Of a stretch of 64,000 nt of DNA, positions 50,604-59,335 are shown one piece after another (positions within the stretch are counted from its first letter, which is position 1; each line of letters begins with the position of its first letter). The position numbers and the translations under genes are program-made. The DNA comes from Streptomyces sp. CB02414 (lineage in GTDB: Bacteria > Actinomycetota > Actinomycetes > Streptomycetales > Streptomycetaceae). Below the pieces are notes generated by a model. The model did no database searches. It worked only from the letters and a program-made list of their open reading frames with translations, and was not told the DNA's origin. The stretch is taken from NCBI RefSeq assembly GCF_001905385.1, contig NZ_LIPF01000003.1, forward strand, positions 1 to 64,000. Reading direction: 5' to 3'.

Positions 50604-51605
50604 ATGCAATCAAACGGACACGAACACGTGATTGAGGTCACCGACCTGCGGCGTGTGTACGGGGGCGGGTTCGAGGCCGTACGGGGGATCGACTTCTCCG
50701 TGCGCCGCGGTGAGGTCTTCGCACTGCTCGGCACCAACGGCGCCGGCAAGACGTCCACGGTCGAACTGCTGGAGGGCCTCGCCGCTCCGGCCGGCGGGCG
50801 GGTGCGTGTCCTCGGGCACGACCCGTACACCGAGCGGGCCGCCGTACGCCCCCGCACCGGGGTCATGCTCCAGGAGGGCGGCTTCCCGTCCGAGCTGACC
50901 GTCACGGAGACCGCGCGGATGTGGGCGGGGTGCGTGAGCGGGGCCCGTCCGCCGGCCGAAGTGCTTTCCCTGGTCGGACTGGAGTCGAAGGCCAACGTCC
51001 GCGTGAAGCAGCTCTCCGGGGGCCAGCGGCGCCGCCTGGATCTGGCGCTCGCGCTGCTCGGCGACCCCGAGGTGCTCTTCCTCGACGAGCCCAGCACCGG
51101 ACTGGACGCCGAAGGCCGCCGGGCGACCTGGGAGTTGGTGAGCGCGCTGCGCGACGCCGGTACGACGGTACTGCTGACCACGCACTACCTGGAGGAGGCC
51201 GAGAACCTCGCCGACCGGCTCGCGATCATGCACGAGGGCCGGATCGCCGCCACCGGCACCCCGGCGGAGGTGACCGCCTCGCAGCCGTCCCGGATCACCT
51301 TCGAACTGCCCGACGGCTACTTCGTGGGCGACCTGCCGCCGCTCGGCGAGCTGGGCGTGAGCGACCACGAGGTGGACGGCCGGCTGATCCGGCTCCGCAC
51401 CCGCGAGCTCCAGCGCGCGGCCACCGGGCTGCTGACCTGGGCCGAACGGACCGGCGTCGAGCTGCGCCGCCTGGACGTGCGGTCCGCGTCCCTGGAGGAG
51501 GCGTTCCTCAGGATCGCGAAGGAGGCCTCCGGGACGGACGCCTCCGCGCGGAGCGCTTCCGCGCAGGCCTCCGACGCCACGACGAAGAAGGAGTACGCGG
51601 CATGA
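50604..51605 (+). CDS. ABC transporter ATP-binding protein
   Basis: The 333-residue protein has Walker A GTNGAGKTSTVE (residue about 43), Q-loop region VMLQEGGFPSELTV, signature LSGGQRRRLDLALA, Walker B VLFLDEPSTGLD and switch LTTHYLEEAENLADR. A C-terminal extension of about 90 residues ends in an Ala/Ser-rich tail. It is the DrrA/daunorubicin-type exporter ATPase. It overlaps the permease start by 4 bp (ATGA), and the sensor kinase/response regulator genes follow, so the four genes form one operon for detecting and exporting a compound. Confidence 0.93.
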   Translation: MQSNGHEHVIEVTDLRRVYGGGFEAVRGIDFSVRRGEVFALLGTNGAGKTSTVELLEGLAAPAGGRVRVLGHDPYTERAAVRPRTGVMLQEGGFPSELTVTETARMWAGCVSGARPPAEVLSLVGLESKANVRVKQLSGGQRRRLDLALALLGDPEVLFLDEPSTGLDAEGRRATWELVSALRDAGTTVLLTTHYLEEAENLADRLAIMHEGRIAATGTPAEVTASQPSRITFELPDGYFVGDLPPLGELGVSDHEVDGRLIRLRTRELQRAATGLLTWAERTGVELRRLDVRSASLEEAFLRIAKEASGTDASARSASAQASDATTKKEYAA

Positions 51606-52417
51606 GCGCCACGGAGACCAAGGCCCCCGGGGCGCGCGCCGCCAAGGGCCCGGCCACCACGCCGATCAGCCGGATGACGGCGCTCGCCCGTGCCGAAATG
51701 ACCCTGATGGGACGGAACAAGGGCACCGTCTTCGCTTCGCTGTTCGTGCCGCTGGTGCTGCCGCTCAGCGTGCACTCGGCGTCCCAGGAGATGGACCTCG
51801 CCGAGGCCGGGCTGACCCCCGGCATGCTGGTGCTGCCCGCCGCGGTCGGCTTCTCCCTGCTGTTCGCCGTCTACTCCTCCCTCGTCGGCGTCTTCGTCGT
51901 CCGGCGCGAGGAGCTCGTCCTCAAGCGGCTGCGCACCGGCGAACTGCGGGACGTCGAGATCCTCAGCGGCTCCGCGATGCCGGCCGTGCTCGCCGGACTC
52001 GTGCAGAGCCTGCTGCTCGCCGTGGGCTGTGCCGTCCTGCTGGACCTGTCCGCGCCGTCCGCGCCCCACCTCGCCGTCCTCGGCCTGCTGCTGGGCCTCG
52101 TGATGTGCGCCGCGCTCGCCGCCGTCACCGCGAGTTTCACCCGCACCGGCGAGAGCGCGCAGGTCACACCGCTGCCGTTCACGTTCGTCTCGATGATCGG
52201 CTCCGGCATGTTCGTGCCGCTGGACCTCTTCCCCGACCAGGTGGCCTCCGTCTGCGAGCTGCTGCCGCTGACGCCCGTCGTCACCCTGGTCCGCGGCGGC
52301 TGGGCGGGTGACCTCTCGGCCTACGAGGCGCTGGGCGCCGTGGCGACGGCGGTGGCCTGGACCGTGGTCGCGGTGTTTGCTGTACGGCGGCGGTTCCGGT
52401 GGGAGCCGCGGCACTGA
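51602..52417 (+). CDS. ABC-2 type exporter permease
   Basis: The 271-residue protein has about six hydrophobic segments (VFASLFVPLVLPLSV, LVLPAAVGFSLLFAVYSSLVGVFVV, LAVLGLLLGLVMCAALAAV, VAWTVVAVFAV and others) of the ABC2_membrane type. A cytoplasmic loop contains VRREELVLKRLRTGELRD, the common loop of drug-export permeases. It pairs with the upstream ATPase. The start ATG overlaps the ATPase stop. The last hydrophilic residues precede the kinase start by 17 bp. Confidence 0.9.
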   Translation: MSATETKAPGARAAKGPATTPISRMTALARAEMTLMGRNKGTVFASLFVPLVLPLSVHSASQEMDLAEAGLTPGMLVLPAAVGFSLLFAVYSSLVGVFVVRREELVLKRLRTGELRDVEILSGSAMPAVLAGLVQSLLLAVGCAVLLDLSAPSAPHLAVLGLLLGLVMCAALAAVTASFTRTGESAQVTPLPFTFVSMIGSGMFVPLDLFPDQVASVCELLPLTPVVTLVRGGWAGDLSAYEALGAVATAVAWTVVAVFAVRRRFRWEPRH

Positions 52418-52434
52418 CGAGCGGGGCGAACGGG

Positions 52435-53697
52435 ATGAGCGAGGGCATGCGCAGGCCGAGGCGCTGGTGGGGGCGGAAGAGCACGCCGGCGAAGGTGGAG
52501 ACGTACACGCGGTGGTCGTTCCACTTCTTCGGGCTCGCGGAGATAGCCGCCGCAGGGGTGTCCGCGTTCAGTCAGGTCGACGCGCGGCTCGCGGCCGTGC
52601 TCCTCCTGGCGGTCACCGCGCACGCCGTCGTCCTCATGGTGGTCGCGTCCCGGACCCTGGACTGGGAGCTCGGCCTGCGGAAGAAGCCCGTGCGGCTGCT
52701 GTGGATCCTCGCCGTCCTCACCCTGGTGATCGCCGCCGCCGCGCTCACCTTCGCCAAGCGCGGGCCGGACAACGACGCCGCCGCCGCGGCGGCGGGTGGC
52801 GTCTTCGGGTGTGTCGTGACCATCGGGTCCGGTGTCCTCGCCCTCGGGGTGCGCAGCCACCGGCACACGGCCGCGCTCGTCCTCGGTGTCGCGGCCGGAG
52901 CCGGAGCCCTGTCGCTCGTGCTGGGCGTTCCGGGCACCGCCGCGCTGTTCACCGCGGGCGTGGTGCTCGTGGGCGGCGGCTTCATCTCCTTCACCTGCGT
53001 GTTCTCCGTGTGGCTGCTCAACGCGGTCTACCAGCTGGACGAGGCGCGGGAGACCCGCACCCGGCTCGCCGTCGCCGAGGAACGGCTGCGGTTCGGCCGG
53101 GACCTGCACGACGTGATGGGACGGAACCTGGCGGTGATCGCCCTCAAGAGCGAACTGGCCGTCCAGCTGTCCCGGCGCGGCCGGCCCGAGGCCGTGGAGC
53201 AGATGATCGAGGTGCAGCGCATCGCCCAGGAGTCCCAGCGGGAGGTCCGGGACGTCGTGCGCGGCTACCGGGAGGCCGCCCTGGAGGTCGAGCTGGCCGG
53301 TGCCCGGGGCGTGCTCTCGGCGGCCGGCATCGACTCGGAGGTCACCGGCGAGACGGCCGGGCTGCCCGCGGAAGTGCAGTCGGCGCTCGGCTGGGTGGTG
53401 CGGGAGGCGACGACCAATGTGCTGCGGCACGGGAACGCGCAGAAGTGTGCCGTGGCGGTACGAGTTTCGGAGGGACGTGCGGTGCTGACGGTGGAGAACG
53501 ACGGCGTGGCGGAGGTGACCGAGGCCGGCGGCGCCGCGCGGCCGGGCGGCTCCGGGCTCGCGGGACTGCGGGAGCGGCTGGCCGCCGTGGACGGCACGCT
53601 GGAGGCCGGGAGCGTCGGCAAGGGCGTGTTCCGGCTCACCGCCGAGGTGCCGCTGCCGCCGGCTGCCGGGGCGGCCGTGCTGGAGGCCGCGTCGTGA
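52435..53697 (+). CDS. Sensor histidine kinase (HisKA_3 type)
   Basis: The protein has 420 residues from ATG 52435. Five to six membrane segments occupy about residues 20-190 (IAAAGVSAFSQVDARLAAVL; LLWILAVLTLVIAAAALTF; GTAALFTAGVVLVGGGFISF). The phospho-accepting His225 lies in FGRDLHDVMGRNLAVIALKS, the DesK/HisKA_3 dimerisation motif. The ATPase domain has REATTNVLRHGNAQK (N-box) and GSGLAGLRERL. It should sense a membrane-near signal and phosphorylate the adjacent response regulator, whose GTG overlaps its stop by 4 bp. Confidence 0.94.
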   Translation: MSEGMRRPRRWWGRKSTPAKVETYTRWSFHFFGLAEIAAAGVSAFSQVDARLAAVLLLAVTAHAVVLMVVASRTLDWELGLRKKPVRLLWILAVLTLVIAAAALTFAKRGPDNDAAAAAAGGVFGCVVTIGSGVLALGVRSHRHTAALVLGVAAGAGALSLVLGVPGTAALFTAGVVLVGGGFISFTCVFSVWLLNAVYQLDEARETRTRLAVAEERLRFGRDLHDVMGRNLAVIALKSELAVQLSRRGRPEAVEQMIEVQRIAQESQREVRDVVRGYREAALEVELAGARGVLSAAGIDSEVTGETAGLPAEVQSALGWVVREATTNVLRHGNAQKCAVAVRVSEGRAVLTVENDGVAEVTEAGGAARPGGSGLAGLRERLAAVDGTLEAGSVGKGVFRLTAEVPLPPAAGAAVLEAAS

Positions 53698-54308
53698 CGA
53701 CTCCCGTACGGGTACTGCTCGCGGACGACGAGCACCTCATCCGCGGGGCGCTGGCCGCCCTGCTCTCGCTGGAGGAGGACCTCACCGTGGTCGCCGAGGC
53801 GGCCACCGGGCCGGAGGCGCTGGCGATGGCGCGGGCCCACGAACCGGACGTCGCCGTGCTCGATCTCCAGATGCCCGGCGCGGACGGTGTGAAGGTCGCC
53901 ACATCCCTGCGGGCCGAGCTGCCCGCCTGCCGGGTGCTGATCGTGACCAGTCACGGGCGGCCCGGCCATCTGAAGCGGGCGCTCGCGGCGGGGGTGCGCG
54001 GCTTCGTGCCCAAGACGGTCAGCGCCCAGCGGCTCGCCGAGCTGATCCGCACCGTGCACGCCGGAAACCGTTACGTCGACCCCGAGTTGGCGGCCGACGC
54101 GATCTCCGCCGGGGACTCGCCGCTGACCGCGCGGGAGGCCGAGGTGCTGGAGCACGCCGCCGACGGGGCGCCCGTCGCGGAGATCGCCGAGCGGGCCGCG
54201 CTCGCCGAGGGGACCGTGCGGAACTACCTGTCGTCGGCCGCGAGCAAACTCGGCGCGGAGAACCGGCACGCGGCGGTGCGGCTCGCGAGGGAGCGGGGTT
54301 GGGTATAG
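53694..54308 (+). CDS. NarL/FixJ-family response regulator
   Basis: The protein has 204 residues from GTG 53694. The receiver domain has the acidic pair in LLADDEHLI, phospho-acceptor Asp57 in VAVLDLQMPGADGV, Thr/Ser in LIVTSHGR and Lys in GFVPKTVS. The LuxR-type helix-turn-helix lies at about 140-200 (LTAREAEVLEHAADGAPVAE, then AEGTVRNYLSSAASKLG). It most likely controls the upstream exporter operon, as in other exporter/two-component clusters. Translationally coupled to the kinase. Confidence 0.94.
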   Translation: MTTPVRVLLADDEHLIRGALAALLSLEEDLTVVAEAATGPEALAMARAHEPDVAVLDLQMPGADGVKVATSLRAELPACRVLIVTSHGRPGHLKRALAAGVRGFVPKTVSAQRLAELIRTVHAGNRYVDPELAADAISAGDSPLTAREAEVLEHAADGAPVAEIAERAALAEGTVRNYLSSAASKLGAENRHAAVRLARERGWV

Positions 54309-54345
54309 TGGCTGTCGCGCCACGGAGAAATCCACGGCGCGGAGT

Positions 54346-54418
54346 GCGAACGTAGCTCAGTTGGTAGAGCGCAACCTTGCCAAGGTTGAGGTCGCGAGTT
54401 CGAACCTCGTCGTTCGCT
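54346..54418 (+). tRNA. tRNA-Gly (GCC), copy 2
   Basis: GCGAACGTAGCTCAGTTGGT begins the cloverleaf, with anticodon GCC, T-arm GAGTTCGAACCTC and discriminator T. Compared with copy 1 it has a compensated acceptor pair (A-T instead of G-C at 4:69) and one T-arm difference. Confidence 0.95.
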
Positions 54419-54427
54419 CCACATGAG

Positions 54428-54455
54428 GAAGCCCCCGGTCCCGGCCGGGGGCTTC
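54428..54455 (+). terminator. Terminator of tRNA-Gly copy 2
   Basis: An 11-bp stem (54428-54438 with 54445-54455) is followed by TTCGT; it also lies close to the convergent purC stop and may act in both directions. Confidence 0.78.
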
Positions 54456-54474
54456 TTCGTGCCTGCGGTCCGTC

Positions 54475-55374
54475 CTACGACCAGCCGAGGCCGGTCAGAC
54501 GCTCGTAGGCCTCCACGTACTTGGCGCGGGTCGCGTCCACGACCTGCCGGGGCAGCGGCGGCGGGGGCTGCTCGCTCTTCCGGTCCCAGCCGGACTCCGC
54601 CGAGGTCAGCCAGTCCCGGACGAACTGCTTGTCGTACGACGGCTGCGCGCGGCCCGGCTGCCACTGGTCGGCCGGCCAGAAGCGGGAGGAGTCCGGGGTG
54701 AGCACCTCGTCGGCGAGGATCAGGTCGTCGCCGTCGAGGCCGAACTCGAACTTGGTGTCGGCCAGCACGATGCCACGTTCGCGGGCGACGTCCCGGGCGC
54801 GGGAGTAGACGGCGAGGGTGGCCTGGCGGAGGCGGGCCGCGGTGTCCGCGCCGACCTGGCGGGCCACCTCCTCGTAGGAGACGTTCTCGTCGTGCTCGCC
54901 GACCTCGGCCTTGGTGGCCGGGGTGAAGATCGGGGCGGGCAGCTCCGAGCCGTCGACGAGGCCCTCGGGGAGGGCGAGGCCGCAGACGGTACGGGTCTCG
55001 TCGTACTCGGCCAGCCCGGAGCCGGTGAGGTAGCCGCGGGCCACGCACTCCACGGGGACCATCCGCAGGGACTTGCAGACCAGGGCGCGGCCCTCCCAGT
55101 CGGCGGGGGCGCCCGGGGGGAGCTCGGTGCTCAGGACGTGGTTCGGGGCCAGGTCGGCGAGCTGCTCGAACCACCACAGGGAGAGCTGGGTGAGGACCCG
55201 GCCCTTGTCGGGGATCTCGGTCGGCAGCACCCAGTCGTAGGCGGAGATGCGGTCGCTGGCGACCATCACGAGGTCGCCCGCCTCGTTCCGGTACAGCTCG
55301 CGCACCTTGCCGGTGTGCAGATGCACCAGACCCGGAACCTGGAGCGGCTCGGGCTTTTCGACGAATCCGGACAC
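54475..55374 (-). CDS. purC: SAICAR synthetase PurC
   Basis: The protein has 299 residues from GTG 55374, which has GGGGAGG before it. The family starts with VHLHTGKVRELYRNEAGDLV and has ISAYDWVLPTEIPDKG, CVARGYLTGSGL, KFEFGLDGDDLILADEVLTPDSSRFW and SYDKQFVRDWL. It joins CAIR and aspartate with ATP to give SAICAR, step seven of purine synthesis. Length is as usual for the ~300-residue type. It lies 89 bp downstream of the DMFase-like gene on the same strand. Confidence 0.97.
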   Translation of the reverse strand: MSGFVEKPEPLQVPGLVHLHTGKVRELYRNEAGDLVMVASDRISAYDWVLPTEIPDKGRVLTQLSLWWFEQLADLAPNHVLSTELPPGAPADWEGRALVCKSLRMVPVECVARGYLTGSGLAEYDETRTVCGLALPEGLVDGSELPAPIFTPATKAEVGEHDENVSYEEVARQVGADTAARLRQATLAVYSRARDVARERGIVLADTKFEFGLDGDDLILADEVLTPDSSRFWPADQWQPGRAQPSYDKQFVRDWLTSAESGWDRKSEQPPPPLPRQVVDATRAKYVEAYERLTGLGWS

Positions 55375-55463
55375 GGTTCCTCCCCGTGGTTCTGTCCAAT
55401 GCTCCGATTGTCCCGTACGTCGTGGGGAGGGGGGACGGTGGGGCGGTGGGGGGGGTGCCTGGG

Positions 55464-56975
55464 TCAGTCCCGTTTGCAGATGCGGTCCAGGAGGTTGGCG
55501 GTGGCCCGCTGGACGCGCGGGTCGACGTGGCCCGGGCGGTCCAGGGCCGGGGACCAGGCGAACGTCCCGGACGCGAAGACCCAGGCGCCCGACGGTGCCC
55601 GGTACAGCGACGTCTCCTGGTGGCGGCGGGCGCCGTCCGCGTCGGTGTAGGGGCTGTGCGCCAGCAGGACCCGCTCGTCGTGCTCGGGGAGCGGGGCGCG
55701 CGGGAAGTAGCGGTCGGCCTCGCCGGCGACCATGTCCTGGATCTCGTCGCCCTCGTGGGCGCCGGTCGCCTCCCACAGCCAGTGGCCGGCGTTGCGGACG
55801 ATCATCGGGTGGGGTTCGGGGACGCGGCCGGCGTACTGGATGCCGAGGAGCTGCTGCTCGGGACGGTCGACCTCCCGCCACAGCACCGGCTTGCCCGGCC
55901 CCTTGCGCTTGCGGCAGGTCAGCAGGCGGTCGGGGGCGCCGGACGGGGACGGGCCGAGCTCCACCTGCCAGTACATGGTGTTGGCGGAGAGGAAGACCAG
56001 GGAGGTGCCGTGCTCGCGGGCGAGCTCCGTGGTGCGGCGCATCGGGACGGACCAGTACTCGTCGTGCCCGGGGAAGACCAGGCCCCGGTAGCGGGTGGGG
56101 TCGATGCGGCCGGAGTGCAGGTCGCGGGCGTCGGCGTAGGCGAGGTCGTAGCCGTAGCGCTCGGCGAAGCGGATGAAATCGTAGGCGTGGCCGACGTGCA
56201 GGGGGAGGCCGGCGCCCGCGTACGGGCGGTCGAAGGAGACGGTCGTCGCGGCGTCCGCCTCGCCCAGCAGACGGCCCTGCTCGTCCCAGGCGTGGTAGAG
56301 GCTGGCGCCGGTGCGGCCGTCCTCCGGGTAGAGGTTGTACGCCTGCCAGGTGATGTCCGGCAGCAGGAGCAGCAGGTCGGCGGGGTGGCTGTCGCGGACC
56401 GTGAAGGGCACGTGGGAACGGTGGCCGTCGGCGGTGGTCAGGACGGCGACGTACGCGCCGATGTTCCAGTACGACGGGATCTGCAACCGCCAGGACAGCC
56501 ACCAGTGGTGGCAGGAGACCGTGCGGTCGGCGGTGAGCGGCGGGGGCTGGACGATGCCGGACAGGCGGGGGCTGGTGGTGATCTTGGCGGCGCCGTCACC
56601 GCCGTAGTGGCCGATGCGGTAGACGTCGACGCTGAACTCCTGCGGCGGGTCGACGGTGATGTGGAAGTCGATGGCCTCGCCGGGGGCGGCGGCTCCGGTG
56701 GCGGTGAAGCCCTTGATCTGGCGGCGGACGTCGTCGGCGGCGCGCGGGCCGCCGCCGTCGGTGCGGCGTTCGCGGGACCTCGTGCCGGGCGAGCCCGGTG
56801 TGCCGCCCTGGTCCGGTGCGGCGTCCGGCTCCGCGTACCAGGGGACGACCTGGCCGGTGTCGCCGAAGTACGTCTCGCCGCCGCGCAGCCAGGGGACGGG
56901 CCCCTGTCCGAAGGGATCCGTGACGGCGTGCGCGAGTGCGCCGGACTCCCAGCGGCGGATCTGCTCGGGCCCCAT
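55464..56975 (-). CDS. N,N-dimethylformamidase beta-subunit-like protein
   Basis: The protein has 503 residues from ATG 56975. The region around residues 90-220 forms a beta-sandwich (GEAIDFHITVDPPQEFSVDV), and the C-terminal part (about 210-500) resembles the DMFA2-like domain of dimethylformamidase, with GYDLAYADARDL, VFPGHDEYWSVPMRR and FLSANTMYWQVEL. In the true enzyme a ferric iron is bound by Tyr and Glu residues; a HDEYWS motif of this kind is present here. The substrate is unknown and no small (alpha) subunit gene is next to it. No signal peptide. Confidence 0.75.
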   Translation of the reverse strand: MGPEQIRRWESGALAHAVTDPFGQGPVPWLRGGETYFGDTGQVVPWYAEPDAAPDQGGTPGSPGTRSRERRTDGGGPRAADDVRRQIKGFTATGAAAPGEAIDFHITVDPPQEFSVDVYRIGHYGGDGAAKITTSPRLSGIVQPPPLTADRTVSCHHWWLSWRLQIPSYWNIGAYVAVLTTADGHRSHVPFTVRDSHPADLLLLLPDITWQAYNLYPEDGRTGASLYHAWDEQGRLLGEADAATTVSFDRPYAGAGLPLHVGHAYDFIRFAERYGYDLAYADARDLHSGRIDPTRYRGLVFPGHDEYWSVPMRRTTELAREHGTSLVFLSANTMYWQVELGPSPSGAPDRLLTCRKRKGPGKPVLWREVDRPEQQLLGIQYAGRVPEPHPMIVRNAGHWLWEATGAHEGDEIQDMVAGEADRYFPRAPLPEHDERVLLAHSPYTDADGARRHQETSLYRAPSGAWVFASGTFAWSPALDRPGHVDPRVQRATANLLDRICKRD

Positions 56976-57163
56976 GGGACAGTCCCCTCCCTCGTGCCCC
57001 CGTGGTCGTGCGTATGACGAACGCCTTTGCCATGTGCGCGATCGGTCCCAGCACATCACATTTCGCGCGCGCGCTGTCACTGTTCGTCGCGAAGTGGCCG
57101 AAAGTGGAATTCAGAAGTCCGCTTCGAGTGGGGCGGGGTGACGTCGAAGCGGGTCGGGTCCTG

Positions 57164-57185
57164 GGCCCGCGCCCGGGCGCGGGCC
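57164..57185 (-). terminator. Terminator after the M48-like gene
   Basis: An 8-bp GC-only stem (57164-57171 with 57178-57185) and a CCCGGG loop lie 14 bp after the stop. No T-run is present, as is common in this genus. Confidence 0.55.
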
Positions 57186-57198
57186 TGGGGAGTCCGGG

Positions 57199-59037
57199 TC
57201 AGACGAGGCGTACCGGCTTCTCGGGGCGCACGCCGAGCTCGGCCAGCCAGGTACGCAGCGGGTCCGGGTCGCCGGTCTCCACGAGGCTGCGGACGTGGGA
57301 GGCCAGGTCGGCGACTCGCGCGCCGTCGACCAGGAGGGACGGTCCGTCGAGCCAGTCGAGGCCGGGGGCCGCGCCGGCGGTGTCCATCGCCGCGCAGCAC
57401 ACCATCGCCGTGATGTGGGCGGTGAGGATCTCGCGACCGGTGCGCGGCGGCTGCAGGGGGAGGAGAGGGAGCGCGCGGTCGTCCCAGAGGGCGGTGTCCG
57501 GGGCAACCGGTCCGGCGTCCGCCCCGGGGTGAGCGGCCGGGGCCGGGGCTCCGGAGGGCTGTGCCCGTGCTTCCTCGCGGGCCAGCTCGGCACTGAGCCC
57601 GGCGGCGAGGGCGGCACCGCGGGAGGTCGTGCCGGCGAGGTCGTCATCGTCGTCGGGGGTGAAGGCGGTGCTGGTGTCGGTGTCGGTGCCTGTGACGGCG
57701 GCGGCCTCGGTCGCCGGGTCACCCGCAAGCGCGGGGCCGTCCGGGGGCGTGGTCGTGAGGTGGTCCAGGACGCGGGACAGGGTCGGGCCGTCCGTGCCCG
57801 GTGCGGCCCCCTCGGCGGCGCGGCGGACACCCAGGGCGTCGAGGACGCGGTGGAGGCGGGCCGCGTCCGTGCGCCAGGTCCGGTCGACGACCTCCTCGGG
57901 ATACTCCTCCCACCCGACCGGCGCCCAGTCCGGGCCGGTCTCGGCGGGCCCCCCGTGGAAGAGGCGCGCGGCCAGGAGCGAGACCGCCTCGTCCATCGTC
58001 CCGGGCTCCTCCAGCAGGTCGCAGGCGGGACGCTCACCCAGGCGGGAGGCGAAACCCTCGGCCAGCCGGTCGCGGCGGGACAGCTCCGTGAGCGCGGCGA
58101 CGACGCCCACGTCCAGCCGGGAGGGCCAGCGGCCCATCCGCCAGGCGGGCAGCGCCACCCGGGTCAGCAGCCGGTCCCAGCCCGCGTAGGCGAGCCCGAC
58201 CTGCTCCTGCGCGACGATCCGCAGACCGTAGTCCACAGCCTGTGCACGCTCCGCGGCGGCCGCGGCGACCCCGCGCTCCATCTCGGCCGCGTGCACACGG
58301 CAGCTGCGCAGCAGGAGTCTGGACACCCAGCCGAGTCCCGCGCCCACGGCACGGGACAACGGTCCCCGCCCGACGTCCGACGCCGCCGCCACCGCCGCGT
58401 CCAGGCCCCGTATGAAACGGCGGGCTGCGGCTATGTCGGGGTGGGCCGAGGGCCCCGTACCCGCGACGACCGGGGCGAGGACGGCGCGCAGCTCCCCCAC
58501 CCGCATCCACCACAGGAAGGGCGAGCCGATGACGAGGACGGGCGCGGGGGCACTCCGGCGCCGGGCGGGTCCACCCGGTCCGGACAGGTCGTCGTGCTCC
58601 TGGGCGGACGGCGGGCCGTGGGCCGGGTGGTTGCGGTCCTCCAGCCAGCTGTCGCAGTCCGGAGTGAGGGCTATCGCGGAGGGAGCGGGGACGTCGAGCC
58701 GGTCGGCCAGGTCGCGGACCATCCGGTAGAGGTCGGGGGCCGACTCCTCGGCGACCGCGACCGTCGGCGTGACGGCGGGCCGGGAGCGGGTGACGACCAG
58801 GGCGACCGCGGCGGCGGCCACCAGGACGAGGAGCGCGAGCACGGACACGGCCCAGCGGACGGCGTCCCAGCCCCCGCCCACCAGGTGCCCGGTCGAGCCG
58901 CCCGCCAGCAGGATCACGGCGGCGGCTGCGGGCAACAGGGCGACGGCCAACGCCCTGCCGCGGACGCGCAGCACGGCCAGCGCCCGGGAACGCGCGGCCT
59001 GCGCGCCCAGCTCCACTCCACCACCGATACCGGTCAC
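57199..59037 (-). CDS. M48-like membrane protein lacking the HExxH zinc motif
   Basis: The 612-residue protein has two N-terminal transmembrane helices (LAVALLPAAAAVILLAG; VSVLALLVLVAAAAVALVV). The domain around residues 95-270 follows the M48 pattern: PDLYRMVRDLADRLDVPAPS, then VLVIGSPFLWWMRVGELRAV, at which M48 enzymes continue with HELxH. Here the sequence is LAPVVAGTG, so no catalytic zinc site is present. The C-terminal half is a disordered Pro/Asp/Thr-rich segment and a helical end. It is probably a pseudopeptidase with a scaffolding or binding role. Neighbours give no clue. Confidence 0.68.
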   Translation of the reverse strand: MTGIGGGVELGAQAARSRALAVLRVRGRALAVALLPAAAAVILLAGGSTGHLVGGGWDAVRWAVSVLALLVLVAAAAVALVVTRSRPAVTPTVAVAEESAPDLYRMVRDLADRLDVPAPSAIALTPDCDSWLEDRNHPAHGPPSAQEHDDLSGPGGPARRRSAPAPVLVIGSPFLWWMRVGELRAVLAPVVAGTGPSAHPDIAAARRFIRGLDAAVAAASDVGRGPLSRAVGAGLGWVSRLLLRSCRVHAAEMERGVAAAAAERAQAVDYGLRIVAQEQVGLAYAGWDRLLTRVALPAWRMGRWPSRLDVGVVAALTELSRRDRLAEGFASRLGERPACDLLEEPGTMDEAVSLLAARLFHGGPAETGPDWAPVGWEEYPEEVVDRTWRTDAARLHRVLDALGVRRAAEGAAPGTDGPTLSRVLDHLTTTPPDGPALAGDPATEAAAVTGTDTDTSTAFTPDDDDDLAGTTSRGAALAAGLSAELAREEARAQPSGAPAPAAHPGADAGPVAPDTALWDDRALPLLPLQPPRTGREILTAHITAMVCCAAMDTAGAAPGLDWLDGPSLLVDGARVADLASHVRSLVETGDPDPLRTWLAELGVRPEKPVRLV

Positions 59038-59335
59038 GACCGGACCTCACCCCCTCCTCGCTGTCCTGTCCGTCCAGGGCTGTCCTGCTGCTCTCCCGCT
59101 CTTGCTCACTCACCCCACTGTGGCACCCGCCACTGACATCGCAATGCCGGTGGGCCAAGTGCCGGACGCTTGCGCGGCACCCTAGTTGGGGGTCGTGCAC
59201 CCGTCAGCCGTATAGCCCATCGGTCACTCGATGGAATGGCTTTGGGGAAAGGTGGGTGACGGACGGCAAGGATCAGGCCCCGGCTCCTGAGACGGAGTCG
59301 GGGCCTGCCGGGTTCGGGTGCGGTGGGGATTCGGG
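59038..59335. other. Gap between the M48-like gene and purD
   Basis: The 298-bp gap contains the purD terminator (59274-59307), and probably the promoter of the M48-like gene on the minus strand near 59040-59130. No coding frame of note. Confidence 0.45.
59274..59307 (-). terminator. purD terminator
   Basis: A 14-bp stem with one G-T pair (59274-59287 with 59294-59307) follows the purD stop by 28 bp. Confidence 0.78.

Noticed and set aside
50384..54418. Integrative element using tRNA-Gly as attachment site
   Set aside because: No integrase, excisionase or conjugation gene is found between the tRNA copies, and the genes inside are ordinary exporter/two-component genes.
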